Assembly: GCA_900545305.1 (NCBI GenBank)
Contig: UQYD01000006.1
Location: 1-64,000, forward strand
DNA length: 64,000 bases
Reading direction: 5' to 3'
DNA from: an uncultured Eubacterium sp.
Lineage (GTDB): Bacteria; Bacillota; Clostridia; Lachnospirales; CAG-274
Below, one piece after another: positions 1 to 7,883 of this stretch; within the stretch, counting starts at the first letter, position 1, and every line of letters begins with the position of its first letter. The notes beneath the pieces were generated by a model, which did not search any database, had not been told where the DNA came from, and saw nothing but the letters and a program-made list of their open reading frames with translations. Position numbers and translations under genes: made by a program.

Positions 1-19
1 CCGCTTGGCGACAACCCTA
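1..19 (-). tRNA. partial tRNA, probably tRNA-Gln (5' end only)
   Basis: Read on the minus strand, the first 19 bases give a 7-nt acceptor half, a G-T linker and the D-arm string CGCCAAGCGG, which is typical of the start of tRNA-Gln. The gene runs off the left edge, so the anticodon is not visible and the identity is inferred. It continues the minus-strand tRNA cluster after Leu and Gly. Confidence 0.45.
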
Positions 20-59
20 TATCACCGTGCGGGGTCACCACACTATTTAAAAGAAAAGA

Positions 60-130
60 GCGCGAGACGGGATTCGAACCCGCGGCCCTCGCCTTGGCAA
101 GGCGATGCTCTACCACTGAGCCACTCGCGC
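60..130 (-). tRNA. tRNA-Gly(GCC)
   Basis: On the minus strand the acceptor GCGCGAG pairs with CTCGCGC. The anticodon stem TCGCC/GGCGA encloses the loop TTGCCAA (anticodon GCC), and the T-arm carries GGTTCGAATCC. All four arms close over 71 nt. The 3' CCA is not encoded. It lies 4 bases from the tRNA-Leu, so the two are probably co-transcribed. Confidence 0.96.
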
Positions 131-134
131 ACAA

Positions 135-220
135 TGCAGTCGACGGGACTTGAACCCGTACCCAGTAAACCCAGACTAGATCCTTAGTCTAGCGCGTATG
201 CCAATTCCGCCACGACTGCA
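135..220 (-). tRNA. tRNA-Leu(AAG)
   Basis: On the minus strand the acceptor TGCAGTC pairs with GACTGCA. The anticodon stem CTAGA/TCTAG encloses CTAAGGA (anticodon AAG). The 86-nt length and long variable arm are those of a class II tRNA, as expected for Leu. It is the first gene of the visible tRNA cluster. Confidence 0.95.
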
Positions 221-322
221 TATTTGGTTGTTTTCGTTTGCTGTAATCACCAGCGAACAAATAATATTATAATCACACTTTACCGTTTTGTCAAGCATTT
301 TTTTTAATTTTTTCAATTTTTT

Positions 323-1126
323 TTAATTTAGCATTAAATTCATATAAAATTGAGGCTTTTTATGACCATAAAAAAGTCCCATACCTATAGGGTTTAAGCC
401 GTTTACAGAGGAAATCTCTGCTGATTTTTCACAATGCAAATTTATTAAAAAATTTATAAAAAATTGGTCGTATTTTTTGTCTTTTGAAATAATTTCTTGA
501 ATTTTTAATGGATGAAGTTCAGAAATAAAAGCATAAGATTGAATAATATTTTTATCTTTTAAGACATAAACTTCCCCACCGAGGGCGTTAAACATTTCAA
601 TTTGGTTCTTAAAATAGTCTTCATTTCTTTCTATAAGAAATGAAGAACAGCTATTATATATTTCTGCCATAGATTTTAAATCTTCTGCTTTAGATTTTTC
701 GACAGTATATTTAAGTTCACTTGTAGATTTCATTACCTTTGTATCTACATAAGACAATGTTTCGTAGCCAAATTTACTATAGTAATTAAAAAGTCCTTGG
801 TTTGCCGGAATAAGCACAGAGCCTTTTATTCCTCTTGATTTATCAATTTCAAAGGATTTTTTCAACAATTCGCCCATTAAGCCATTTTTTCTATAATCAG
901 GGTGGGTAGTGGCACCGTATATGTAAGTAACAGCACCAATACCCTTTAATGTATAAGGCATCATTTGCAACATAGCTACAGGCTTTTCTTCTATATAGAG
1001 AAGTGTATCTTCATATTTGAAAAAGTTATCAAAAAAATACTTGTTAAAATCCGGTTCTTCACCAAAGGCTATGTCCCAAAGTTCTTTAATATATGGAATA
1101 TCTTTTTTTTCTGCAAATCTTATCAT
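323..1126 (-). CDS. GNAT-family N-acetyltransferase (Eis-like layout)
   Basis: A 267-residue protein. The N-terminal half reads as a GNAT acetyltransferase: an opening MIRFAEKKDIPYIKELW strand-helix and, near residues 70-110, the acetyl-CoA-binding segment with YGATTHPDYRKNGLMGELL (the R-x-x-G-x-x-G/A site). The C-terminal part is a second, weaker region as in two-domain GNATs of the Eis type. The substrate is unknown. Its ATG overlaps the last 4 bases of the upstream DUF2156 gene, so the two are translationally coupled and probably act on related substrates. Confidence 0.8.
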   Translation of the reverse strand: MIRFAEKKDIPYIKELWDIAFGEEPDFNKYFFDNFFKYEDTLLYIEEKPVAMLQMMPYTLKGIGAVTYIYGATTHPDYRKNGLMGELLKKSFEIDKSRGIKGSVLIPANQGLFNYYSKFGYETLSYVDTKVMKSTSELKYTVEKSKAEDLKSMAEIYNSCSSFLIERNEDYFKNQIEMFNALGGEVYVLKDKNIIQSYAFISELHPLKIQEIISKDKKYDQFFINFLINLHCEKSAEISSVNGLNPIGMGLFYGHKKPQFYMNLMLN

Positions 1127-2010
1127 ATTAATGTACCTGAATAAATCTTTGTTATAAATTCTGGGTAGTATGAAAGTTTAGATTTTCTAAGACCTTCAAT
1201 ACCCAAATCTTCTTCTCTGTCTATATATTTAACATTCTGACAATTTCTCATAGCAAACTGCTGGTTTATCATCTGATATGAACCGGGAACGTCATAGTCA
1301 GCTTTTTCAATATGTATAATGTACATATCATCAAAAGGTTGACTACCTAATGTTATAGCTATAATCTTGCCGTCAAGTCTAATAAGTCCACCTTTTATAC
1401 CTAAATACTTAAAGTTTCTCAATGCTGTAGATGAGGCACAAAGCTCACCGAAAAATTGGTTATCGTTTTCGCTCCAACCTATTTGGTAATCAAAGAAATC
1501 GTGGATATTATTTTCTGTAAGTTCTTCGTATTCCCATCTACCGTCATATTCCTTTAAAAATTTGTTTATATGGTTTCTCTTGCCATGAAGTTTTTTACCT
1601 TTAAGCGTAATAAGACTTTGGGCATCATAAATGTAATCGCCGTTGTCACGCATTTCATCGTACTTAAAACGATTAGGAAAGGCTGTTTCCAATTTTTCTC
1701 TTAATTCTTCGTCTAAGTTTATGATTACGCACTTATCTCCCTTTGCTTCAGCGTGGGCAATAAGTTTTTCAACAGCACCTTTAAAATCTCCTTTATCTCC
1801 AATAGAAATAGGTGGCATAAAATATTCAATATTGCCGTCACCAGCTACTGTAAAGAGAAAACCATCTTCTTCACAAATTTTTGTTCTGTAGTTATGTGCC
1901 CATATGATAATATCCACAGGGGAATAATCACAAATAAATCTATTCTTTTGTGTATAATATTTTTCTATTAAATCCTTGTGTTCAAGGGTTACTGGTTTAA
2001 AATCTAACAT
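1123..2010 (-). CDS. DUF2156 protein (phosphatidylglycerol lysyltransferase C-terminal-like)
   Basis: A 295-residue soluble protein matching the DUF2156 / LPG-synthase C-terminal pattern: the early motif FICDYSPVDIIIW, a central GKKLHGKRNHINKF segment and a late YQMINQQFA...YIDREEDLG..GLRKSKLSY block. This is a double-GNAT fold seen as the cytosolic catalytic domain of MprF, which moves an aminoacyl group from aminoacyl-tRNA to lipid. The membrane flippase part of MprF is absent here, so the acceptor is unknown. First gene of a two-gene operon with the GNAT downstream. Confidence 0.85.
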   Translation of the reverse strand: MLDFKPVTLEHKDLIEKYYTQKNRFICDYSPVDIIIWAHNYRTKICEEDGFLFTVAGDGNIEYFMPPISIGDKGDFKGAVEKLIAHAEAKGDKCVIINLDEELREKLETAFPNRFKYDEMRDNGDYIYDAQSLITLKGKKLHGKRNHINKFLKEYDGRWEYEELTENNIHDFFDYQIGWSENDNQFFGELCASSTALRNFKYLGIKGGLIRLDGKIIAITLGSQPFDDMYIIHIEKADYDVPGSYQMINQQFAMRNCQNVKYIDREEDLGIEGLRKSKLSYYPEFITKIYSGTLI

Positions 2011-2111
2011 AATGTATCTTCTTTCATATTATTTTTAATCCGTAATATTATAGTGTATTTATTAAAAATAGTCAAATGATGACAATAATTATTAATTAAA
2101 AAATATTTTCA

Positions 2112-3854
2112 TTAAAATTCTTCTATTTCTTTTTCTATCTGTTCAAGACCTTTAAGCCAAAAATCCTCTGTAGTTAAATCAAAGCCGGCGATTTTAGCAA
2201 CATCTTTTAATTCCATTGTACTTGAGGCAGAAAGGAACTTATCATATAAAGGTATAAATTTCTCCTTATCCTCTAAATAAAGGCTGTAAAGACCCTTTGC
2301 AAGAAGAAGACCAAAGGCATAAGGGAAGTTGTAGTAATTAAAGTCAGCATCGTAATAATGAGGTTTACAAACCCACATATAAGGGTGGAGGTAATTTTCA
2401 TCAAGACCTTCACCGTAGGCTTTTTTCTGAGCATCTATCATAAATTTGCAACATTCTTCCGGAGAAAGAGAACACTTTTCACGAGCTTTAAACACACTAT
2501 CCTCAAACAAAAATCTACTATAAATATCAATAATACATTGTGTAGCACCCTGTAAGTCATTTTCCCTAATAATAAGTGCAGAATTTTCATCAGCTTCCTT
2601 TAAAGCCTCATTTACTACTATTGTTTCACAGAAATTAGAGGCTGTTTCAGCTATAGGCATAGGATAAAAACTGTTAATCTGTGAAAGGTGGAAAAGCCTT
2701 GTGTTGTGGAATGCGTGACCAAGCTCGTGAGCTATTGTTACAACATCATTAAATGTGCCACCAAAGTTTGTAAGAATACGGCTTTCCTTTATAGAATGGA
2801 TAGTTTCACAGAAAGCACCACCTACTTTACCCTTTTTAGGCATAAGGTCAATCCACTGGTTGTCAAAGGCGTAAGTTGCGAAATCGCCTAAATCCTTGCT
2901 AAACTTATAGAAACACTTTAATACAAAGGCTTTTGCTTCCTCTAAAGTATATTTTAAATCTTTTTTGCCAACAGGAGCAAAAAGGTCGTAGAAAGCTAAA
3001 GAACCATTGCCACCTAAATATTGAGATTTTTTAATAAAGTATTTTCTTAAAGCAGGAAGTTTTTTGTCAATGGCAGAAAACATAGCATTTAAAATTGTAG
3101 AGTCAATACGAGAGTCTGCTAAAGTCTGTTCCAAAGGAGAAGAATAGTTGTGTAACTTACTTGTAGTAATAACCTGTCCTTTTATACCATTAAGGCAAAA
3201 AGCTGAGGACATATCTATTTTTTTGTATGCTTCCAATTCGGCTTTGTAAGCATTTTTTCTTACATCTGGGTCATCGCTGTAGGCTAAATTTCTTACAACA
3301 GAAAGAGGCTCTTTTTTGCCATTGTAATCAACTTCCAATGTAGAAGAAATCTGGTCCCAAAGCTTTTCCCACATATTTGAGCCGGTAGTTTTCATTTTTG
3401 CGATTATTTCTTCCTGCTGAGGGGAAAGAGTATGAGAAGACATATTGACTTTTTCTGTTATAAAAAAGCTATGTTCCTTTAAAACCGGACTATTTTCTAC
3501 TAATTTGTCGATGTCTTTTACTTGCTTTAAGAACTCAATAAGCATAGTATTTTCATAGGCAGTATTTGACTCAATATTTTCTACAGTATCTAAAGCCTTA
3601 GCAAGTTCAGAATTTGTTGTATCTACAGCAAGGGCAAGATTAATATACATACCTAATTTTTCATAGGCAAGAACTGAATTTTTTAATTCAATATATTTTT
3701 CCAGCTTTTCCTGAGGGTTATTTGTGTTTGTGAAGTTTTCACTACACCATTTGTTTAAATTATCTACAGCTTTTCTGTAATTTTCTATGTCAGTTTTAAA
3801 TTCTGTACTGTCTACAGATGGGTATATATTGTCAAGATTCCAATTTGTATTCAT
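2112..3854 (-). CDS. pepF: oligoendopeptidase F (M3 metallopeptidase)
   Basis: A 580-residue cytoplasmic zinc peptidase that cuts short peptides. The catalytic HELGH is at residues 376-380 (TIAHELGHAFH), followed about 25 residues later by the third zinc ligand region PIAETASNFCE. The N-terminal oligopeptidase F helical domain (about residues 110-180) and the length fit the family. A GGAGG ribosome site stands 8-9 bases before the ATG. Transcribed divergently from glgB across a 150-base spacer; a single-gene unit. Confidence 0.95.
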   Translation of the reverse strand: MNTNWNLDNIYPSVDSTEFKTDIENYRKAVDNLNKWCSENFTNTNNPQEKLEKYIELKNSVLAYEKLGMYINLALAVDTTNSELAKALDTVENIESNTAYENTMLIEFLKQVKDIDKLVENSPVLKEHSFFITEKVNMSSHTLSPQQEEIIAKMKTTGSNMWEKLWDQISSTLEVDYNGKKEPLSVVRNLAYSDDPDVRKNAYKAELEAYKKIDMSSAFCLNGIKGQVITTSKLHNYSSPLEQTLADSRIDSTILNAMFSAIDKKLPALRKYFIKKSQYLGGNGSLAFYDLFAPVGKKDLKYTLEEAKAFVLKCFYKFSKDLGDFATYAFDNQWIDLMPKKGKVGGAFCETIHSIKESRILTNFGGTFNDVVTIAHELGHAFHNTRLFHLSQINSFYPMPIAETASNFCETIVVNEALKEADENSALIIRENDLQGATQCIIDIYSRFLFEDSVFKAREKCSLSPEECCKFMIDAQKKAYGEGLDENYLHPYMWVCKPHYYDADFNYYNFPYAFGLLLAKGLYSLYLEDKEKFIPLYDKFLSASSTMELKDVAKIAGFDLTTEDFWLKGLEQIEKEIEEF

Positions 3855-4007
3855 GATTTATTTTACCTCCGAAATAAATTACTATTAATATTTTACATCA
3901 AACTAAAGTTTTATACTAGCATTATTTTGGTAAATGTTATATAATAACCTAAAGAGTATTTGTATTATATTTGGGAAGTTTTCCAAAAAGAGAAGGGGAG
4001 TGTTAAT

Positions 4008-6224
4008 ATGTATTTTGCAACTTCTATGAGTGATTTGCAACTTATTGTCAATTCAAATTGTGGTGACCCACACAGAATTTTGGGTATGCACGAAGAAAAT
4101 ATAGGTGGTAAGGACTGTGTAGTTGTCAGAGTATTTAATCCGGAGGCTAGAGCTGTAAAGGTTATTGACGACAAAAAAGGTACTACATACAATATGGAGA
4201 AAATCCACGAATATGGATTTTTTGAATGTGTAATCAAAACTCGCAAGAGATATTTCAAATATCAGTTAGAGTTTACTTGGTTTAATGATGAAAAATGGAC
4301 AAGCTATGACCCATATTCTTTCCAGCCGGGTATTACTGATATGGATATTTATTTATTCAATCAGGGTACAAACTATGAAATTTACAATAAATTAGGTGCA
4401 AACTTAATTGAAATGAATGGTGTTAAGGGTGTACTTTTTGGCGTATGGGCTCCAAATGCTAAGAGAGTAAGTGTAATAGGTGATTTTAACTCTTGGGACG
4501 GACGCAGACACCAAATGCGTCTTTTAGGAGAGTCTGGCATATGGGAAATTTTTGTTCCTGATTTACAGTCTTGTGACAAGTACAAGTTTGAAATCAAGAC
4601 CACTGACGGCAGTGTAATTGAAAAGTCAGACCCTTATGCAAAATTTGCAGAACTTAGACCTAGTACAGCATCTTTGGTTTACGATATTGACCAGTACAAG
4701 TGGAAAGACAAGCCTTGGTACCACCATTTAGAGGAAACAGACAAGTTTAATGTACCTATGAACATTTATGAAGTTCATTTAGGTTCTTGGAAACGTGTAG
4801 AAGACGAAGAAGACAGATTTTTAAGCTATCTTGAATTAGCTGACGAACTTATTCCATACGTTAAGAAAATGGGATATACTCACATTGAAATGTTGCCAAT
4901 AGAGGAACATCCTTTTGACGGCTCTTGGGGCTATCAGGTAACAGGTTACTATGCACCTACAAGTCGTTATGGCAATCCAACTGAATTTATGGAATTTGTA
5001 GACAGATGTCATCAGGCTGGAATTGGTGTAATTTTAGACTGGGTACCTGCTCATTTCCCTAAAGATGCTCATGGTCTTGCTAAGTTTGACGGTTCAGCAC
5101 TTTATGAACATGCTGACCCTAGACAGGGTGAACACCCAGAATGGGGTACACTTATTTTCAACTATGGCAGAAATGAAGTTAAAAACTTCCTTATTGCCAA
5201 TGCTTTATACTGGGTAGAAAAATTCCATATTGACGGTTTAAGAGTTGATGCTGTTGCATCTATGCTTTACTTAAATTATTGTAAGAATGACGGCGAATGG
5301 ATACCTAATAAGTACGGTGGAAATGAAAACCTTGAGGCTGTTGAATTTATAAAGCACCTTAATAGTGTTATGGCTCACAGAAACCCTTATGCTCATATGA
5401 TTGCAGAGGAGTCTACATCATGGCCAAATGTTACAAAGCCAGCTGATGATGACGGTCTTGGCTTTACACTTAAGTGGAATATGGGTTGGATGAACGATTT
5501 CCTTGAATATGTTGAAAAAGAGCCTATTTATAGAAAGTATCATCATTACAATATGACATTTGCCTCTACATATGCCTACAGTGAAAAATATGTTTTAGTG
5601 TTAAGCCACGATGAAGTTGTTCATGGCAAGAAGTCAATGCTTGACAAAATGCCGGGAGATTTGTGGCAGAAGTTTGCTAACCTTAGAGTTGCCTATGGTT
5701 TTGCTATGGCTCATCCAGGCAAGAAACTTCTCTTTATGGGTGGCGAATTTGGTCAGTTTATTGAATGGGACGAAAAGCGTCCTTTAGACTGGTTCTTACT
5801 TGAATATGACCATCATAAGAATATGTTGGGCTATGTTAAAGCCCTCAATCATTTTTACTTAGAGCATAATGCCCTTTGGAAAATGGATTTTGATGCCTTT
5901 GGTTTTGAATGGATAAATGCAGACGATAAGGAAAGAAGTATCTACTCTTTTGTAAGACGAGGAGAAAAGAAAGAAGATACATTACTTGTAATTTGTAACT
6001 TTACTCCTGTTGTTTACGAAGATTTCAGAGTTGGTGTACCTTTTGCAGGTGAGTGGGAAGAAGTATTTAACAGCGACAGCTCAACATTTGGTGGCAGTGG
6101 CGTTGTTAATACAAAACCTTGTGTAGCCGAAGAGGGAGAATGTGACCACAGAGAATATAACATAGGTTTAAGACTTGCTCCATTGTCTGTTACAATTTAC
6201 CAATGCAAGAGTAATGAAGAATAA
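4008..6224 (+). CDS. glgB: 1,4-alpha-glucan branching enzyme (GH13)
   Basis: A 738-residue enzyme that makes alpha-1,6 branches in glycogen by cutting and re-attaching alpha-1,4 chains. An N-terminal CBM48 module (about residues 130-240, with GDFNSWDGRRHQM) precedes the GH13 barrel. Catalytic residues visible: nucleophile Asp at about residue 414 in GLRVDAVASM, acid Glu in IAEEST (467/468) and the LSHDEV Asp. The start at 4008 is chosen over the upstream TTG at 3960 because GGGGAG sits 7 bases before it. No other glg genes are adjacent. Confidence 0.95.
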   Translation: MYFATSMSDLQLIVNSNCGDPHRILGMHEENIGGKDCVVVRVFNPEARAVKVIDDKKGTTYNMEKIHEYGFFECVIKTRKRYFKYQLEFTWFNDEKWTSYDPYSFQPGITDMDIYLFNQGTNYEIYNKLGANLIEMNGVKGVLFGVWAPNAKRVSVIGDFNSWDGRRHQMRLLGESGIWEIFVPDLQSCDKYKFEIKTTDGSVIEKSDPYAKFAELRPSTASLVYDIDQYKWKDKPWYHHLEETDKFNVPMNIYEVHLGSWKRVEDEEDRFLSYLELADELIPYVKKMGYTHIEMLPIEEHPFDGSWGYQVTGYYAPTSRYGNPTEFMEFVDRCHQAGIGVILDWVPAHFPKDAHGLAKFDGSALYEHADPRQGEHPEWGTLIFNYGRNEVKNFLIANALYWVEKFHIDGLRVDAVASMLYLNYCKNDGEWIPNKYGGNENLEAVEFIKHLNSVMAHRNPYAHMIAEESTSWPNVTKPADDDGLGFTLKWNMGWMNDFLEYVEKEPIYRKYHHYNMTFASTYAYSEKYVLVLSHDEVVHGKKSMLDKMPGDLWQKFANLRVAYGFAMAHPGKKLLFMGGEFGQFIEWDEKRPLDWFLLEYDHHKNMLGYVKALNHFYLEHNALWKMDFDAFGFEWINADDKERSIYSFVRRGEKKEDTLLVICNFTPVVYEDFRVGVPFAGEWEEVFNSDSSTFGGSGVVNTKPCVAEEGECDHREYNIGLRLAPLSVTIYQCKSNEE

Positions 6225-6288
6225 AATCTCAATAAGGTACTAACATTTTGTTTAACCGACAAAAATATAAAAAAATTTAATTTTATGG

Positions 6289-6317
6289 TTGACTATATGG
6301 CGAAAATTGTGTATAAT
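6289..6317 (+). promoter_or_regulatory. sigma-A promoter for rpsU-yqeY
   Basis: TTGACT (6289-6294) and TATAAT (6312-6317) are separated by 17 bases, upstream of rpsU. The 151-base gap after glgB holds this promoter and the GGAGGGAGGG ribosome site. Confidence 0.85.
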
Positions 6318-6375
6318 TTGGTAGTATGCAATTTAAGAGTGCATTTGATATGGTAACCGGAGGGAGGGAAATTTA

Positions 6376-6552
6376 GTGTCTGAGGTTAGAGTAAAAGAAA
6401 ACGAATCTTTAGATAGCGCACTTCGTCGTTTTAAGAGAAACTGTGCAAAGGCCGGTATCATGGGCGAGGTTCGTAAGAGAGAACACTACGACAAGCCAAG
6501 CGTAAGACGTAAGAAGAAGTCTGAAGCAGCTAGAAAACGTAAGTTTAACTAA
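6376..6552 (+). CDS. rpsU: 30S ribosomal protein S21
   Basis: A 58-residue, highly basic protein beginning SEVRVKENESLDSALRRFKR with KRxxxKAG later, the standard S21 sequence. It binds the 30S platform near the anti-Shine-Dalgarno region of 16S rRNA. The start is GTG with GGAGGGAGGG 8 bases upstream; family length is usually 57-70. It is followed 26 bases later by yqeY, the conserved Firmicutes rpsU-yqeY pair. Confidence 0.96.
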   Translation: MSEVRVKENESLDSALRRFKRNCAKAGIMGEVRKREHYDKPSVRRKKKSEAARKRKFN

Positions 6553-6578
6553 TGTGACGGAAAAGAAGGATTGATTCT

Positions 6579-7031
6579 ATGTCTTTAAAAGAAAGACTTT
6601 TTGACGATTTGAAGACTGCTATGAAGGAAAAGGATGCTATCAAGAAAGAAGTTATCCAGATGGTTCGTGCAGGTGTTCTTCAGGTTGAAAAGGATAACAA
6701 AATAGAAAGCTTGGATGATAGCGGAGTATTGACTGTAATTTCTAAGGAAATTAAGAAGTTAAAGGACGTTTTGCCTGACTTTGAAAAGGCTGGCAGACAG
6801 GATTTAATTGATGAAGTCAATAAAAAAGTTGAAGTTCTCGATGCTTACCTTCCCGAGCAAATGTCTGAGGACGAACTCAATGAGGTTATATCAGCTGTTA
6901 TCAATGAGGTAGGGGCTGTTTCTATGAAAGATATGGGCAAGGTTATGGGTGCCGTTAAGGGCAAAACTGCAGGCCGTGCCGATAATAAGACAGTAAGTGA
7001 CCTTGTTAAAAAGGCGTTACAGAGTTTATAA
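6579..7031 (+). CDS. yqeY: GatB/YqeY domain protein
   Basis: A 150-residue protein with the full YqeY pattern: MSLKERLFDDLKTAMKEKD at the N-terminus and the tail VMGAVKGKTAGRADNKTVSDLVKKAL. The same tail domain occurs in the GatB subunit of the tRNA-dependent amidotransferase, where it contacts tRNA; the role of free YqeY is not settled. Co-transcribed with rpsU. Confidence 0.93.
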   Translation: MSLKERLFDDLKTAMKEKDAIKKEVIQMVRAGVLQVEKDNKIESLDDSGVLTVISKEIKKLKDVLPDFEKAGRQDLIDEVNKKVEVLDAYLPEQMSEDELNEVISAVINEVGAVSMKDMGKVMGAVKGKTAGRADNKTVSDLVKKALQSL

Positions 7032-7038
7032 TTTATTT

Positions 7039-7067
7039 AAGGGTGGATTGTTTAATCTACCCTTTTT
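7039..7067 (+). terminator. terminator of rpsU-yqeY
   Basis: GGGTGGATT / AATCTACCC stem (7041-7049 and 7054-7062, one G-T pair) followed by a T run. Confidence 0.85.
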
Positions 7068-7105
7068 AAGTTTTTAATAATTTTATATATTGGGAGATTA
7101 CGAAA

Positions 7106-7732
7106 ATGAAGAAAATGATTACAATGTTTGCAGCTACTATAGTTGCAGTATCAGCAGCTCTTACACCAGCTTTTGGTACAACTTACGCAGGTGTTGAATT
7201 TAATGGTGAAAAGATTCAGTTTGAACAGGACCCAGTTATTGAAAATGGTAGAGTTCTTGTACCTTTCAGATTTGTTGCTGAAAAGCTTGGTGCTACAGTA
7301 GCTTGGGACGCAGAAACTAAGACTGTTACTTGCGAAAAGGACGGCGTAAAGATTTCTCTTACAGCTAATGTAAAGGATGTTGTTGTATCTGGTCAGTCTT
7401 TAGAAATTGATGTACCTGCTCAGATTATGAACAGCAGAGTTTTCGTTCCATTAAGATTTGTAGCTGACAATATGGGTGCAGATGTAGAATGGGATGCTGA
7501 AAACAAGACTGTAAAGATTAACACAGTTAAGGAAGATGCTAAGGACGAAGTTGAATCTGCTTCTGCTGTAGATGTAACTGAAACAACTACTGAAGAAACT
7601 ACAGAAACAACTACAACTGATGAAAGCACAACTGAAGAAACAACTGTTGACGAAAGCACAACAGAAGAAACTACAGTTGACGAAAGTACAACAGAAGAAA
7701 CAACTGTTGAAACAACTACAGTTGCTGAATAA
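7106..7732 (+). CDS. secreted stalk-domain protein (copper amine oxidase N-like) with Thr/Glu repeat tail
   Basis: A 208-residue protein. A signal peptide (KKMITMFAATIVAVSAALTPAFG, cut near TYA) is followed by one copper-amine-oxidase-N / stalk domain (about residues 30-140). That domain shows the paired motifs ENGRVLVPFRFVAEKLGATVAWD and NSRVFVPLRFVADNMGADVEWD. The tail (about 150-208) is a low-complexity Thr/Glu region containing three DESTTEETTV units, probably an extended, possibly glycosylated, linker. No metal site or enzyme domain is visible. Paralogue of the next gene and of the one at 27.8 kb. Confidence 0.85.
   Translation: MKKMITMFAATIVAVSAALTPAFGTTYAGVEFNGEKIQFEQDPVIENGRVLVPFRFVAEKLGATVAWDAETKTVTCEKDGVKISLTANVKDVVVSGQSLEIDVPAQIMNSRVFVPLRFVADNMGADVEWDAENKTVKINTVKEDAKDEVESASAVDVTETTTEETTETTTTDESTTEETTVDESTTEETTVDESTTEETTVETTTVAE
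7612..7713 (+). repeat. in-frame 30-bp tandem repeats coding DESTTEETTV
   Basis: Three near-identical 30-base units encode DESTTEETTV repeats in the C-terminal tail of the stalk-domain protein. Third-base differences between units show the array is not brand new. Confidence 0.8.
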
Positions 7733-7746
7733 TTTTTAAGTTATGG

Positions 7747-7785
7747 AGTGTGCATTGGAGAAAAGTTCTTAAATGCACACTTTAT
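7747..7785 (+). terminator. terminator after first stalk-domain gene
   Basis: AGTGTGCATT (7747-7756) pairs perfectly with AATGCACACT (7772-7781) and is followed by a short T-rich run. The next gene starts about 100 bases later. Confidence 0.75.
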
Positions 7786-7883
7786 TACTCTATGGAAAAA
7801 ATACGAAAAAGGGTGTTTTTTCTGGTCCGTTGTGGAATTTTAGCTTATGCTATGCTTCCGTTTTAAAAGGAGGAATAACAAAT

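Noticed and set aside
5..187. Plus-strand ORF over the tRNA cluster
   Set aside because: It is the antisense of tRNA genes, which fold perfectly.
3960..4007. Upstream TTG start for glgB (16 extra residues)
   Set aside because: No ribosome site before it, while GGGGAG lies correctly before ATG 4008 and the family N-terminus fits there.
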